Shown here piece after piece: positions 49,104 through 58,308 of a stretch of DNA of 64,000 nt (position 1 is the stretch's first letter; every line of letters begins with the position of its first letter). Below the pieces are notes generated by a model, which made no database searches, had not been told where the DNA came from, and saw only the letters and a program-made list of their open reading frames with translations. The stretch is from Streptomyces spinosisporus (lineage in GTDB: Bacteria; Actinomycetota; Actinomycetes; Streptomycetales; Streptomycetaceae). Location: assembly GCF_022698145.1 (NCBI RefSeq), contig NZ_JALDAX010000003.1, positions 612,312-676,311 of the forward strand, written 5' to 3'. The translations under genes were made by a program, and so were the position numbers.

Positions 49104-50540
49104 ATGACGGAACGACCCGCGCAGCGCACTCCCAACCGCCAGCTCGCCGCGCTCATCGCAGAAGCCGGGTTCTCCAACGCGGGTCTTGCCCGTCGCGTCG
49201 ACCAGCTCGGTCTCGAACACGGCCTCGACCTCAGATACGACAAGACGTCGGTCACCCGCTGGCTGCGGGGCCAGCAGCCCCGCGGCACCACGCCCGCCCT
49301 GATCGCCGAGGTCTTCACCCGGCGGCTGGGCCGCAGACTCAGCGCCCAGGACCTCGGGCTCGACGCCTGCGCCCCCGTCTACGCCGGGCTGGAGTTCGCC
49401 GCCACCCCCGAGGAGGCCATCGACATCGTCGGCGGCCTGTGGCGCAAGGATTCCGGCTCGCACGCCGAACTGCGCAAGATCGCGTTCACCCCGGCCGGTC
49501 TGGTCGTGCCCAGCCGCGACTGGCTGATCGGCCGCCCCGACGACAAGGTGGCCCGCGGCGAACAGCCCGTCCGCGTCCCCGCCCAGGGCCGCCCGGTCGT
49601 TCCCCGCCAGCGCGGCCAGGCCGAGCGCGGCCCCGGCCAGAAGGTCACCCCCGGCGACATCGCGGCCCTGCGCTCGGTCGGCGAACTGTTCCGCACCCTG
49701 GACAACATGTACGGCGGCGGCCACGCCCGCCAGGCCCTCGTGCGCTATCTGGAGCACGAGTGCGAGCCGATGCTGCGCGGCACCTACGGCGAGCAGACCG
49801 GGCGCCGGCTCTTCGCCGCGGCGGCCGACCTGACCAGGCTGGCCGGCTGGACCTCGTACGACATCGCGGCCCACGGCCTCGCCCAGCGCTACTTCGTGCA
49901 GGCACTGCGCCTCGCGCAGGCGGCGGGGGACCGCAGCTACGGCTCCTACGTGCTGGTCACCATGAGCCGCCAGGCCGTCTACCTCGGCCACGGCCGCGAG
50001 GCCGTACAGCTCGCGCGGGTCGCCCAGCAGGGCGTCGGGACCAGCGCCCCGCCCGTCGTCCAGGCCCTGCTGCACTCGGCCGAGGCGCGTGGGCACGGCG
50101 TGCTCGGCGAGGTGCGCAACTGCACCGCCTCGCTCGTGCGGGCCGAGCGGGCCCTCGAAGCGGCCCGCCCCGGCGACGAGGTCCCGTACTGGGCACGCTT
50201 CTTCGACGAGGCGCAGATGGCCGACGAGTTCGGGCACTGCCACCGGGATCTGCAGCAGTTCCGCGCGGCGGCCCAGCACGCGGAACGCTCCCTGCAGCTG
50301 CGTGCGCCCGCATTCGCCCGCAGCCGGCTCTTCTGCCGCGTGGTGCTGGCGTCCGCGCGGCTCGGCCTGGGCGAGCTCGACCAGGCCTGCACGCTGGGCG
50401 CCGAGGCGGCGGGGGCCGCCGCGGAGATGCGGTCGGTGCGGGCGGTGGAGTATGTGCGGGACTTCGAGCGGAGGTTGGAGCCTTATAAGGATGCTGCGCC
50501 GGTGCGGGGGTATCGGGATCGGATTGCGGCCTTGGGGTAG
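49104..50540 (+). CDS. NsdA-like transcriptional regulator
   Basis: The 478-residue protein starts at ATG 49104 with AGGAGA upstream, divergent from lipB. Residues 1-75 are a regulator-type DNA-binding domain with a VTRWLRGQQPRG turn (RQLAALIAEAGFSNAGLARRV, DKTSVTRWLRG). The rest is TPR-like helical repeats (residues about 190-470: ALRSVGELFRTLDNMYGGGHA, AAADLTRLAGWTSYDIAAHGL). This layout matches NsdA-type negative regulators of Streptomyces development and antibiotics. I do not claim the gene is nsdA itself. A conserved place next to lipB is, from memory, typical. Confidence 0.82.
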   Translation: MTERPAQRTPNRQLAALIAEAGFSNAGLARRVDQLGLEHGLDLRYDKTSVTRWLRGQQPRGTTPALIAEVFTRRLGRRLSAQDLGLDACAPVYAGLEFAATPEEAIDIVGGLWRKDSGSHAELRKIAFTPAGLVVPSRDWLIGRPDDKVARGEQPVRVPAQGRPVVPRQRGQAERGPGQKVTPGDIAALRSVGELFRTLDNMYGGGHARQALVRYLEHECEPMLRGTYGEQTGRRLFAAAADLTRLAGWTSYDIAAHGLAQRYFVQALRLAQAAGDRSYGSYVLVTMSRQAVYLGHGREAVQLARVAQQGVGTSAPPVVQALLHSAEARGHGVLGEVRNCTASLVRAERALEAARPGDEVPYWARFFDEAQMADEFGHCHRDLQQFRAAAQHAERSLQLRAPAFARSRLFCRVVLASARLGLGELDQACTLGAEAAGAAAEMRSVRAVEYVRDFERRLEPYKDAAPVRGYRDRIAALG

Positions 50541-50645
50541 CGCCGTGGGGTCGAGGGTTTGTGGGCTGGTGCGGGTTCGTCGTGGTTGATCGCGCCCACG
50601 CGGCGGAGCCGCATATCGATACAGCCCCGCGCCCCTAAGGGTGCT

Positions 50646-51989
50646 TCAGGCTGCCTTGGCCGATGGGAGGGGCTCCGATCGGTGTATGGAGCCTGCTGCC
50701 CCTAGGTCCGTGAGGATTGCTGACGTTGCTCGGCGGGCCGAGTGGAGGGCTCCCTGGACCGTGCTGGTGTCCCGGTGGTCGCCGCAGACGTAGAGACCGG
50801 CCAGGAGGCGTACGGGGCGGCGCAGGTCGTGCGGCGGGCGCATCGCGGGGACGGCCGCCGGGGTGTGGTGGACGGCGAGGGTCTCCCAGCGCGCGGTCGA
50901 GGTGCCGTAGAGCCGGGCGAGATGCATGCGTACGGCGGTGTCGAGTTCCGGCGGGGGCGGGCCGAGGACCGTGGAGGTGATGAGCGCGCGGCCCGCCGGC
51001 GCCCGGCTCGGGTCCACCGCGCTCACCACCGCCGTGTGCGCGACCGGGCCGCCGCGGTCCGCGTCGAGCAGCAGCGCCGCGCCCGTCCCCGGCGGCTCGT
51101 CCGTGGTGTGGTGCAGCACTGTCACCGGATGGAAGCCGGGTACGCGCAGGCCCGGGAGCAGGTCGGCGGCGGCCTGCGCGTCCGTCGCGAGAAGCACGGC
51201 GCGGCAGCGGATCTCGCCGTGCTCGGCGGTGGTCACCGCGCTCGTGGAGACGGAGGTGACCCGCACACCGGTGTGCACGGTGCCCGGCGGCAGCGTCCGC
51301 GCGAGCAGTTCGGGCAGCGCCTCGGCGCCTCCCTCCGGCAGGCACAGCCGACCGCACGCGAAGGCGCGCAGCGCGAGGTCGGCGCAACGGCTGGACGTCG
51401 TCAGCTCCGGGTCGCACAGCAGGGCGGCGAGCAGCGGGCGCAGAAAGCCGTCGACGGTGCGCGCGGGCAGACCGCGGGCCGTGAGGGCCTGGCCCGCGGG
51501 TGACTCCGGCCGGGACAGCAGCCGTTCGACGGGTGTCATGGCGAGCCGGGCGAGCGCGGTGCCGAGCCGGGCCTGATCGACGGCGCCGCCGAGCGGGGCA
51601 CCGGACCGCGGGGCGCTCTTGGCGGGGGCGCTCGCCAGGGCGCGCACCGCATGGAGTGCGCCCCGTGCGCCCCCCGCGGCCGCCGGAGCGACCGCGCGGC
51701 AGTGACGTCCGTCGCTGTGCAGCAGCACGCCGGGCGCGAACGGGCGCAGAACCAGCGCATCGAGCCCCGGCGTCGTCCGCAGTTCCGGGTACGCCGTGGA
51801 CAGCAGCTGTCCGATCCGGTCGAGCCGGAACCCGTCGACCTTCTCCGTCGACATGCGGCCCCCCACGCAAGGGGCGGCCTCCAGGACCGCGGTCGTCACT
51901 CCTGCGCTGGTCAGCCGATGTGCCGCCGAGAGTCCGGCGACCCCGGCTCCTACGATCACGACGTCTGCCTGGTACGCGGGCTCAAGCAC
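50646..51989 (-). CDS. FAD-dependent oxidoreductase
   Basis: The 447-residue protein starts at GTG 51989 with GGAGG upstream. The dinucleotide-binding VIVGAGVAGLSAA at 11-23 (GxGxxG), the ADP-binding EAAPCVGGRMST and a C-terminal GLYVCGDHRDTSTVQGALHS are the hallmarks of the amine-oxidase/protoporphyrinogen-oxidase group. Substrate unknown; some relatives are carotenoid or phytoene desaturase-like. The short gap before it (50541-50645) holds nothing notable. Confidence 0.85.
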   Translation of the reverse strand: MLEPAYQADVVIVGAGVAGLSAAHRLTSAGVTTAVLEAAPCVGGRMSTEKVDGFRLDRIGQLLSTAYPELRTTPGLDALVLRPFAPGVLLHSDGRHCRAVAPAAAGGARGALHAVRALASAPAKSAPRSGAPLGGAVDQARLGTALARLAMTPVERLLSRPESPAGQALTARGLPARTVDGFLRPLLAALLCDPELTTSSRCADLALRAFACGRLCLPEGGAEALPELLARTLPPGTVHTGVRVTSVSTSAVTTAEHGEIRCRAVLLATDAQAAADLLPGLRVPGFHPVTVLHHTTDEPPGTGAALLLDADRGGPVAHTAVVSAVDPSRAPAGRALITSTVLGPPPPELDTAVRMHLARLYGTSTARWETLAVHHTPAAVPAMRPPHDLRRPVRLLAGLYVCGDHRDTSTVQGALHSARRATSAILTDLGAAGSIHRSEPLPSAKAA

Positions 51990-52138
51990 GTGCCCCTCCT
52001 CGAGGTTGCGCGGCCGGTGGAGACGTCATGCCCCCAACAGGCTCCGGGAATACCCGAGTTCGGGTCGAGGTTAGGGCGGTGATCGGTCAAAGGCAGTCGC
52101 GCATCGACAGGGCACGGTCGCACGGCGGTCGCATGCGG

Positions 52139-53035
52139 TCAGAGTGCCGCCTTGAGCGCCCCGTCGATGTCCGGGAAGGCGAACGTGAAGCCGGACTCCA
52201 GCAGCCGCTTCGGCACCACCCGTGCGCTGCCCAGCACATCCCCGGCCATCTCGCCGAGCACGGACCTGAGCACCGGCGCGGGCACCGGGAAGAGCGTCGG
52301 CCGGTGCAGCACCCGCCCCATGGCCGCGGTGATCTCACGGTTCGTCAGCGGCTGCGGCGCGGTGAGGTTGAACGGCCCGGACAGCCCGTCGGTGTCCATC
52401 AGATGCCGGATCGCCGCCACCTCGTCGTGCAGCGAGATGAACGACCAGTACTGCCGCCCGTCGCCCAGGCGCCCGCCGAGCCCCGCCCGGAACAGAGGGA
52501 ACAGCCGCCCCCACGCCCCGCCCGCGCGGGACACCACCAGCCCCGTGCGGGTGAACACCGTCCGTACGCCCGCCTCCTGCGCGGGCGCGGCGGCACCCTC
52601 CCACTCCACGCACAGCTCGGGCAGAAAGCCCTCGCCGGGCGGCGCGCTCTCGTCGACCGCGCGCTCGCCGGTCTCGCCGTAGTACCCCATCGCGCTGCCG
52701 TTCACGAACACCCGCGGCTTCGTCTCCAGCCCGGCCACCGCCTCGGCCAGCGCCCTCGTGCCGAGCACCCGGCTGCTGCGGATGCGTGCCTTGTACGTGT
52801 CCGTCCAGCGGCTGTCGCCCACGCCGGCGCCCGCGAGGTTCACCACCGCCTCGCACCCGGCGAGCCCGGCCGCGTCCACCCGGCCGGCCTCCGGGTCCCA
52901 GCGGACCTCGTCCTTCGTCCGGGGCGGCCGGCGCACCAGCCGCACCACCTCGTGCCCGTCGGCGGCCAGGGACCGCGCCAGGGCGCCGCCGATGAGACCG
53001 GACGCACCGGCCACTGCGATTCGGGAAGGCTCCAT
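52139..53035 (-). CDS. TIGR01777-family epimerase (SDR)
   Basis: The 298-residue protein shows the NAD-binding GASGLIGG at 10-17, VVNLAGAGVGDSRW, a YYGETG active-site Tyr motif, and a C-terminal DUF1731 tail (LTAPQPLTNREITAAMGRVLH, LESGFTFAFPDIDGALKAAL). Family members are YfcH/SulA-like sugar-nucleotide epimerase homologues with no proven substrate. It diverges from the GNAT gene at 53062 (26-base gap), which probably shares a promoter region. Confidence 0.88.
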   Translation of the reverse strand: MEPSRIAVAGASGLIGGALARSLAADGHEVVRLVRRPPRTKDEVRWDPEAGRVDAAGLAGCEAVVNLAGAGVGDSRWTDTYKARIRSSRVLGTRALAEAVAGLETKPRVFVNGSAMGYYGETGERAVDESAPPGEGFLPELCVEWEGAAAPAQEAGVRTVFTRTGLVVSRAGGAWGRLFPLFRAGLGGRLGDGRQYWSFISLHDEVAAIRHLMDTDGLSGPFNLTAPQPLTNREITAAMGRVLHRPTLFPVPAPVLRSVLGEMAGDVLGSARVVPKRLLESGFTFAFPDIDGALKAAL

Positions 53036-53061
53036 GTGCCCATTCTGCGCGGAGGACTCAT

Positions 53062-53562
53062 ATGGTGGCCGTCATGCCGGTTCCGTACATACGTCACGCC
53101 GTTCTCGACGACGAGGAGGCGCTGGGGCTCATCGACCGCCTGACCTGGTCCCCGCTGCACTCCGTGCAGCCGCGCCCGGTGCCGCCGTTCGAGCCGTTCT
53201 ACAACGAGCGGTTCGGGCCCCGGGACCATCTGGTCGCCGAGCTCGGCGGCGAGGTCGTCGGCTATGTACGCCTCGGCTATCCGACCCCGCTCGCCTGCAA
53301 CGCCCACGTGCGGCAGATCCAGGGGCTCGCCGTCGCCGAACAGGCGCGTGGCGCCGGCGTCGGGCGGGCGCTGCTGCGGGCCGTCCGCGAGGAGGCCCGC
53401 AAGCAGGGCGCGCGCCGCCTCACCCTGCGCGTCCTCGGCCACAACGCACCGGCCCGGAAGCTCTACGAGACCGAGGGCTTCGCCGTGGAGGGCGTCCTGC
53501 CGGGCGAGTTCCTGCTGGAGGGCGAGTATGTGGACGACGTCCTCATGGGGTGCAGTCTGTGA
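53062..53562 (+). CDS. GNAT-family acetyltransferase
   Basis: ATG 53062 has GGAGG 6 bases upstream and gives 166 residues; ATG 53074 is possible. The acetyl-CoA pyrophosphate loop QARGAGVGRALLRAV, the preceding IQGLAVAEQ strand, HNAPARKLYETEGFAVEGVLPG and a final DDVLMGCSL are typical. The substrate is unknown; a small molecule or ribosomal protein N-terminus is usual. Confidence 0.88.
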   Translation: MVAVMPVPYIRHAVLDDEEALGLIDRLTWSPLHSVQPRPVPPFEPFYNERFGPRDHLVAELGGEVVGYVRLGYPTPLACNAHVRQIQGLAVAEQARGAGVGRALLRAVREEARKQGARRLTLRVLGHNAPARKLYETEGFAVEGVLPGEFLLEGEYVDDVLMGCSL

Positions 53563-53598
53563 CGGGAGCGCTGCGCCTCTGACGGGCGGAGCAGCGCC

Positions 53599-54783
53599 CT
53601 ACGACGTCACCAGGTCCCCGGTGTCGACCGCCTCCGTCGCGGACGCCGCGCGGTCGGCGTCGGAGGCGACCTCGGCCGCCGTCAGCACATAGCCGGTCTC
53701 GTCGTCGCTCGTGGAGCGGGCGAAGACGACGCCGTAGACCCGGCCGTCGGTCGTCAGCAGCGGGCCGCCGGAGTTGCCCGGCCGGACCGTCGAGCGGATC
53801 GAGTAGATCTCCCGGGTGACCGTGCGGTCGCTGTAGATGTTCTGGCCGGTCGCCCGCACCCGGCCCGCGACGGTCGCCGCCTGGAGATTCAGATCGCCGT
53901 CCTGCGGATAGCCGGCCACGACCGCCGAGTCGCCGCGCGCGGCACTGTCGTCGAAGCGCAGGACGGGGGCGCGCAGCCCCGGCACGTACAGCACGGCCAC
54001 GTCGCGGTCCGGGTCGAAGAGCACCACCCGTGCCTCGTACGTCCGCCCGACCCCGCCGACGCGCACGCTCGGGTCGTCGATGCCGGCCACCACGTGGGCG
54101 TTGGTCATCACATGGTCGCGTGCGTAGACGAAGCCGCTGCCCTCGCGGCCCTGGTCGCCGGAGACACCCTCGATCTTCACCGTGCTGAGCTTGGCCGCGT
54201 TCGTGGCGCTCGCCGTGACGCTGTCGCCGGTGGGCCGCGCGACCTCGGCCGTCGACTCGTTCTCGAACGGGTTGAAGACCTGCGGGAAGCCCGCCTGCGT
54301 GAGCGCGGTGGTGGCCCGGGAGAACCATGCGGGGGTCGTGTCCGGCATGGCGTCCTGCACCGCGCCGAGCAGCGTCGAGTCACGGATCGCCGTCGTGAGA
54401 AGCGGCGAGGAGGAGGCGCCGAGCACGCTCGCGGCGACCCACGCCACGATCAGCACCGCCACCGAGTTGGCCGCCGCCCCGCCGACCCCGTCCGCCACCC
54501 GCAGCGGTCCGCGGTCCAGCTCCCTGCGCAGTCGCAGGGCGAGCCGCCCCGCCAACTCGTGTCCGACCGCCGCCGGGAGCAGCACGGTCAGCACCGCCGT
54601 CACCGTCGCCCGGGTCGTCCCCGCCGTCACCAGATCCATCACCCACGGCAGCACCCACACACCGAGGACCGCGCCGCCCACGAACCCGGCGAGCGAGACG
54701 CAGCCGGCCACCAGCCCGCGCCGGTAGCCGGACGCCGCGTAGGCCACGATCACCAGCAACAGCAGGATGTCGAGCAGGTCCAC
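53599..54783 (-). CDS. MarP-like membrane serine protease
   Basis: GTG 54783 gives 394 residues. Four N-terminal transmembrane helices (about 2-140, CvpA-like) precede an extracytoplasmic trypsin-fold protease with catalytic H230 (TNAHVV), D261 (DPDRDVAVL) and S338 (RPGNSGGPLL). A long Ala/Ser-rich C-terminus follows. In mycobacteria MarP keeps pH homeostasis in acid by cleaving cell-wall proteins. The actinobacterial orthologue in Streptomyces is probably equivalent in stress resistance, which is inference. Confidence 0.9.
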   Translation of the reverse strand: MDLLDILLLLVIVAYAASGYRRGLVAGCVSLAGFVGGAVLGVWVLPWVMDLVTAGTTRATVTAVLTVLLPAAVGHELAGRLALRLRRELDRGPLRVADGVGGAAANSVAVLIVAWVAASVLGASSSPLLTTAIRDSTLLGAVQDAMPDTTPAWFSRATTALTQAGFPQVFNPFENESTAEVARPTGDSVTASATNAAKLSTVKIEGVSGDQGREGSGFVYARDHVMTNAHVVAGIDDPSVRVGGVGRTYEARVVLFDPDRDVAVLYVPGLRAPVLRFDDSAARGDSAVVAGYPQDGDLNLQAATVAGRVRATGQNIYSDRTVTREIYSIRSTVRPGNSGGPLLTTDGRVYGVVFARSTSDDETGYVLTAAEVASDADRAASATEAVDTGDLVTS

Positions 54784-54971
54784 GGAGCCGCCTTTCTCTC
54801 GGATCACTCCATACGCGCAGGACGGGTCCAGTGATCAGCCACGCGCGTGTGGCCCGAAGGAAACCGCCACGCGTGCGTGCACCCGGAAAAACGCCTCGGA
54901 CCAGGACGATGGTTCCACCGGGTGGCACAGCACACATCGCGGACGGAGCGGATCGGTCCGAAAGTGAAGTC

Positions 54972-55775
54972 ATGCGTGTCCGCAGACGGCGAGGACCTGG
55001 GCAAGCACGCGCGCACATACCCCGACCCGTGCTCGTGCTGCTCTCCTGGCTGCCCGGAGTGGCCGCCGTCCTCGGGCTGGTCCTGTGCGCGGACGGCATC
55101 GGGCACACCGGAGACCGGCACCGGCCACCCGCCGCGGCCCGCCCCACCACCCCGCACACCGCGGCCGAGCCGCACATCGTGCCCCGGTCGGTCTGGCTGG
55201 ATCCGTTCGCCCGGCACGCCCAGCCGCCCCCGCGCTACGACGACAAGGTCGTCGCGGTCTTCGTCCACCACACCGACTCGCCCAACGGCTACGACTGCGC
55301 CGACGTGCCCCGCATCATCCGCTACCTCTACGCGGGCCAGACCGACGCCCGGAACTGGGACGACATCGGCTACAACTTCCTCGTCGACCGCTGCGGCACC
55401 GTCTACGAAGGCCGCGCGGGCGGCGTCGGCCGCGCGGTCACCGGCGCCCACACCCAGGGCTTCAACCACCGTACGGCCGGTATCGCCGCGATCGGCACCT
55501 TCACGGCGGGGGTGCCCGTGCCCAAGGCGATGACGGACGCGATCGCCGCCGTCGCCGCGTGGAAACTGGGGCTCGCCGACGTCGACCCGCGCAGCGAGGC
55601 GCATCTGGTCTCCAGCAACAGCCTCAGCCGCTACCGCTCCGGGACCACCGCCACCCTCCCCGCCCTGGCCGCCCACAAGGACGCCTACAGCACCACCTGC
55701 CCCGGCCAGGCCCTCAGCGCCCGCCTCCCCGCCATCAGACAGCAGGCGGCACGGCTACAGGGCCGAATCCCCTGA
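54972..55775 (+). CDS. Peptidoglycan recognition protein / N-acetylmuramoyl-L-alanine amidase
   Basis: ATG 54972 gives 267 residues with an N-terminal signal-anchor (PVLVLLSWLPGVAAVLGLVL) and a Pro/Thr linker. The PGRP amidase_2 domain covers about 65-260 (VVAVFVHHTDSPNGYDCADVP, WDDIGYNFLVDRCGTVYEGRA, and a final YSTTCPG). The zinc ligands His-His/His/Cys appear present (HHTDSP and TTCPG). Secreted, it should cleave stem peptides from glycan, with a role in wall turnover or sporulation likely. Confidence 0.87.
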   Translation: MRVRRRRGPGQARAHIPRPVLVLLSWLPGVAAVLGLVLCADGIGHTGDRHRPPAAARPTTPHTAAEPHIVPRSVWLDPFARHAQPPPRYDDKVVAVFVHHTDSPNGYDCADVPRIIRYLYAGQTDARNWDDIGYNFLVDRCGTVYEGRAGGVGRAVTGAHTQGFNHRTAGIAAIGTFTAGVPVPKAMTDAIAAVAAWKLGLADVDPRSEAHLVSSNSLSRYRSGTTATLPALAAHKDAYSTTCPGQALSARLPAIRQQAARLQGRIP

Positions 55776-55871
55776 CGGACCGCCTCACAGGTCCCTCGCA
55801 GCCGCCTCACCGCTCTCCCCGAGCCGACCTGCCTACCGTCGGCCAGAGACACCGACCGGAGGTGGGGGAAG

Positions 55872-56102
55872 ATGCACATCATTAACACGGGCACCACAAA
55901 GCAGCCGCCCGACCGGCCCCGCACCCCCCGCGGCCCCTGGGCAGCACTCTGCGCGGCCACAGCCGCCCTCCTGTTCCCAACAGCCACCACAACCCCCACC
56001 CTCAATCAGGCCAACGCGGCCCCCCTACACCACACAACGACGGACGAGCCCCAGGCGTACTTCCCATCGGACACGGGGCGCCGCCGGACGGTGGGGAGTT
56101 GA
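55872..56102 (+). CDS. Small secreted or membrane peptide
   Basis: ATG 55872 with GGAGGTGGGG upstream gives 76 residues. A polar Pro/Arg-rich N-terminus, one hydrophobic stretch (WAALCAATAALLFPTATTT) and a polar tail suggest a secreted or lipoprotein-like peptide. No family recognised; its end lies 3 bases before the convergent CMD gene. Confidence 0.45.
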   Translation: MHIINTGTTKQPPDRPRTPRGPWAALCAATAALLFPTATTTPTLNQANAAPLHHTTTDEPQAYFPSDTGRRRTVGS

Positions 56103-56105
56103 TGC

Positions 56106-56645
56106 TCAGTCGGAATCGCCGCCGACGAGACCGAGGAACTGCTCGCCCGACGGGTCGATGTCCACCGCCAGGCCGTTCATCAGGCCGGCCAGCATGGTGT
56201 AGTAGCCGGTTGTCGTCATGATCTCGATGATCTGGCGGTCGGGGACTCGGGTGCGGAGGGTGGTCAGTGTGTGGTCGGACAGGGTGTGTTGGGAGACCTG
56301 TTCGAACGCGGAGGTCACCGCAGCGGACTCCGTTGCGTCCAACTCAGGTCCGTCGGCGCGCTGTTCGGCGATTGCCGCCAACTGCTCGGGCGTGGCACCG
56401 GCGTTGAGGGCGATCGGGGTGTGCTGGACGGACAGGTATGTGCACCGCGTGCCGGACGCGACGGCCAGCACGACCAGTTCGCGCAGCCGGACCGGCAGCG
56501 TCGACTCGCGCAGCACGGCCAGGCCCAGGTCGATCGCCGGGCCCGTCAGCGGCGGGGCGTGGGAGAGCATGCGGAAGGCGTTGAGCGGCACGGGCAGCCT
56601 GGCGACGGCGTCGGCGGGCCGCTCCGGGTACGGGATGCGGGCCAT
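56106..56645 (-). CDS. Carboxymuconolactone decarboxylase family protein
   Basis: The 179-residue protein (MARIPYPERPADAVARLPVPL, LREL to VLAVASGTRCTYLSVQHTPIA, TPEQLAAIAEQRADGPELDAT) is a CMD/AhpD-like member. The family's catalytic CxxC is replaced by a single Cys (TRCTYL), so the AhpD-like peroxidase activity is probably absent. Many Streptomyces CMD proteins are uncharacterised. Confidence 0.8.
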   Translation of the reverse strand: MARIPYPERPADAVARLPVPLNAFRMLSHAPPLTGPAIDLGLAVLRESTLPVRLRELVVLAVASGTRCTYLSVQHTPIALNAGATPEQLAAIAEQRADGPELDATESAAVTSAFEQVSQHTLSDHTLTTLRTRVPDRQIIEIMTTTGYYTMLAGLMNGLAVDIDPSGEQFLGLVGGDSD

Positions 56646-56683
56646 GGTCCCCCTGACATGGAAAAAGTGGTCGATCTGAGTGG

Positions 56684-57202
56684 TCAGCCCCTGAAACGGT
56701 CCCAGAGCTTCGGGTAGCGCTGCTGCAACACCCGTTCGTTCTCGAAGTCGAGCGGTGCGCCCAGCGGCTCGGACGGCGCGGGCGGAATGCCCAGGTCGGG
56801 GGCGACGGTCCCGGTGAGCTGCTCGTAGGCCTCGTCCGCGGCGTACCCCAGCTCCTCCCCGTCCCCGTCGATCTCCTCGTCGAAGTCGTCCAGGAGATCG
56901 GCCAGCGCGTCGGGATGGTGCACGGCGCCCTCGTAGACCTCACGCCCCTGCCCGATCAGCCAGCACCGGAAGAAGTCGAACGCGTCGTCGCTCGCCCCGT
57001 CGAGCAGCACCCAGGCCGCGCCCCACAGGTCCCAGGCGTACGCGCGGTTGTAGCGGGCCTCGAAGTGACGGGCGAAGTCGAGCACCATGTCCGGGTCCAG
57101 CTGCAGGAGCCGGTCCACGAGCAGGTCGGCCTGCTCCTCGGGGTCGCCCTCGGCAGCCTCGCGGGTGGCGTCCACCAGCTCCCAGAACTCCGTCTCGTCC
57201 AT
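56684..57202 (-). CDS. DUF4240 domain protein
   Basis: ATG 57202 gives 172 residues. The opening MDETEFWELVDATREAAEGDP, the DPDMVLDFARHFEARYNRAYA stretch and the acidic middle (DDFDEEIDGDGEELGY) fit the DUF4240 family of small acidic cytoplasmic proteins often found near contact-dependent or immunity-type genes. Here no toxin gene is adjacent. Function unknown. Confidence 0.75.
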   Translation of the reverse strand: MDETEFWELVDATREAAEGDPEEQADLLVDRLLQLDPDMVLDFARHFEARYNRAYAWDLWGAAWVLLDGASDDAFDFFRCWLIGQGREVYEGAVHHPDALADLLDDFDEEIDGDGEELGYAADEAYEQLTGTVAPDLGIPPAPSEPLGAPLDFENERVLQQRYPKLWDRFRG

Positions 57203-57258
57203 CACGGGTCCAGCATCGGCCCTGGGCGGGTGGGGCGCACGTGGAGTGCCACGGATTG

Positions 57259-58233
57259 TTATGTCCCGTACAGGCGCGCCAACCGCCTCGCATCCTCGGC
57301 GAACCGTGTCCGCAGACTCCCGGGTTCCAGCACCTCCACCTCGGGCCCGAGCCCCGCGAGCTGCGCGTGTGCGACCTCCTCGGACTCCACGGGCAGCGTC
57401 AGCGTCAGCCGCCCCTCCTCGTCCGGTGCGTCCGCGGCCGCCAGGGCCTCCCGGGCGGCGACGGGATCGACGGCGTACGGCAGTGCGCGCGCCCCGGCCT
57501 GCGACAGCCGTACGACGACCTCGGCCCGCAGGATCGACCGCGCGAACCGCTCGGCCTGCTCGTCCCAGAAGGCCGGCAGATCGAACTCCTCGTCCCGCTC
57601 GAACCGTTCCCCGCCCGCCTCCACCGCCGTGAACCGGTCGATCCGGTACACCCGGTACGACCCCGGCTCCGGCACCCGCGCGCACAGATACCAGACCCCC
57701 GCCTTGAGAACCAGCCCGTACGGCTCCAGCTCGCGCTCCACCTCGGCCTGGCGGCTGCGGTAGCGCGCGCTGATCCGGCGGTCGTCCCACACCGCGTCCG
57801 CGACCGCGGGCAGCAGCTCCGGCGCCTTCGGTTCGGTGAACCAGTTCGGGGCGTCCAGATGGAAGCGCTGCGCGGCCGTGCGGGAGGCGTCCCGCAGCGA
57901 CGGCAGCAGCGCCGCCGACACCTTCAGCCGGGCGGCCGAGGCGGCGTCCTCCAGGCCCATCTCCCGCAGGGCGCCCGGCACACCGGACAGGAACAGCGCC
58001 TCGGCCTCGCCGCGCGCCAGCCCGGTCAGCCGCGTCCGGTACCCGCCGATCAACCGGTACCCCCCGGCCCGCCCCCGGTCCGCGTACACCGGCACCCCCG
58101 CCTCCGACAGCGCCTGCGCGTCCCGCGTCACGGTCCGCTCGGACACCTCCAGCTCCCGCGCCAGCTCGGCGGCGGTCATGGAGGGCCGGGACTGCAGAAG
58201 CAGCACCATCTTGATCAGGCGGGCAGCACGCAT
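57259..58233 (-). CDS. YafY-type WYL-domain transcriptional regulator
   Basis: The 324-residue protein has an N-terminal winged helix-turn-helix (about 1-60; MTAAELARELEVSERTVTRDA), followed by a WYL domain (about 140-215; LEPYGLVLKAGVWYLCAR and SYRVYRIDRFTAVEAG) and a C-terminal extension (TLTLPVESEEVAHAQLAGLGP). WYL domains sense nucleic-acid or small-molecule ligands. It stands alone, 57 bases from the DUF4240 gene. Confidence 0.87.
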   Translation of the reverse strand: MRAARLIKMVLLLQSRPSMTAAELARELEVSERTVTRDAQALSEAGVPVYADRGRAGGYRLIGGYRTRLTGLARGEAEALFLSGVPGALREMGLEDAASAARLKVSAALLPSLRDASRTAAQRFHLDAPNWFTEPKAPELLPAVADAVWDDRRISARYRSRQAEVERELEPYGLVLKAGVWYLCARVPEPGSYRVYRIDRFTAVEAGGERFERDEEFDLPAFWDEQAERFARSILRAEVVVRLSQAGARALPYAVDPVAAREALAAADAPDEEGRLTLTLPVESEEVAHAQLAGLGPEVEVLEPGSLRTRFAEDARRLARLYGT

Positions 58234-58308
58234 ACGGCCATGATGCCGGGGGCCACTGACAGCGAAGGGGCACGGCAGCCGCCGTACCCCTTCGTCCGTG
58301 CCACCGCG

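Noticed and set aside
56106..56645. AhpD-type alkylhydroperoxidase
   Set aside because: The CxxC active site is missing; only one Cys is present, so only the general CMD family name is kept.
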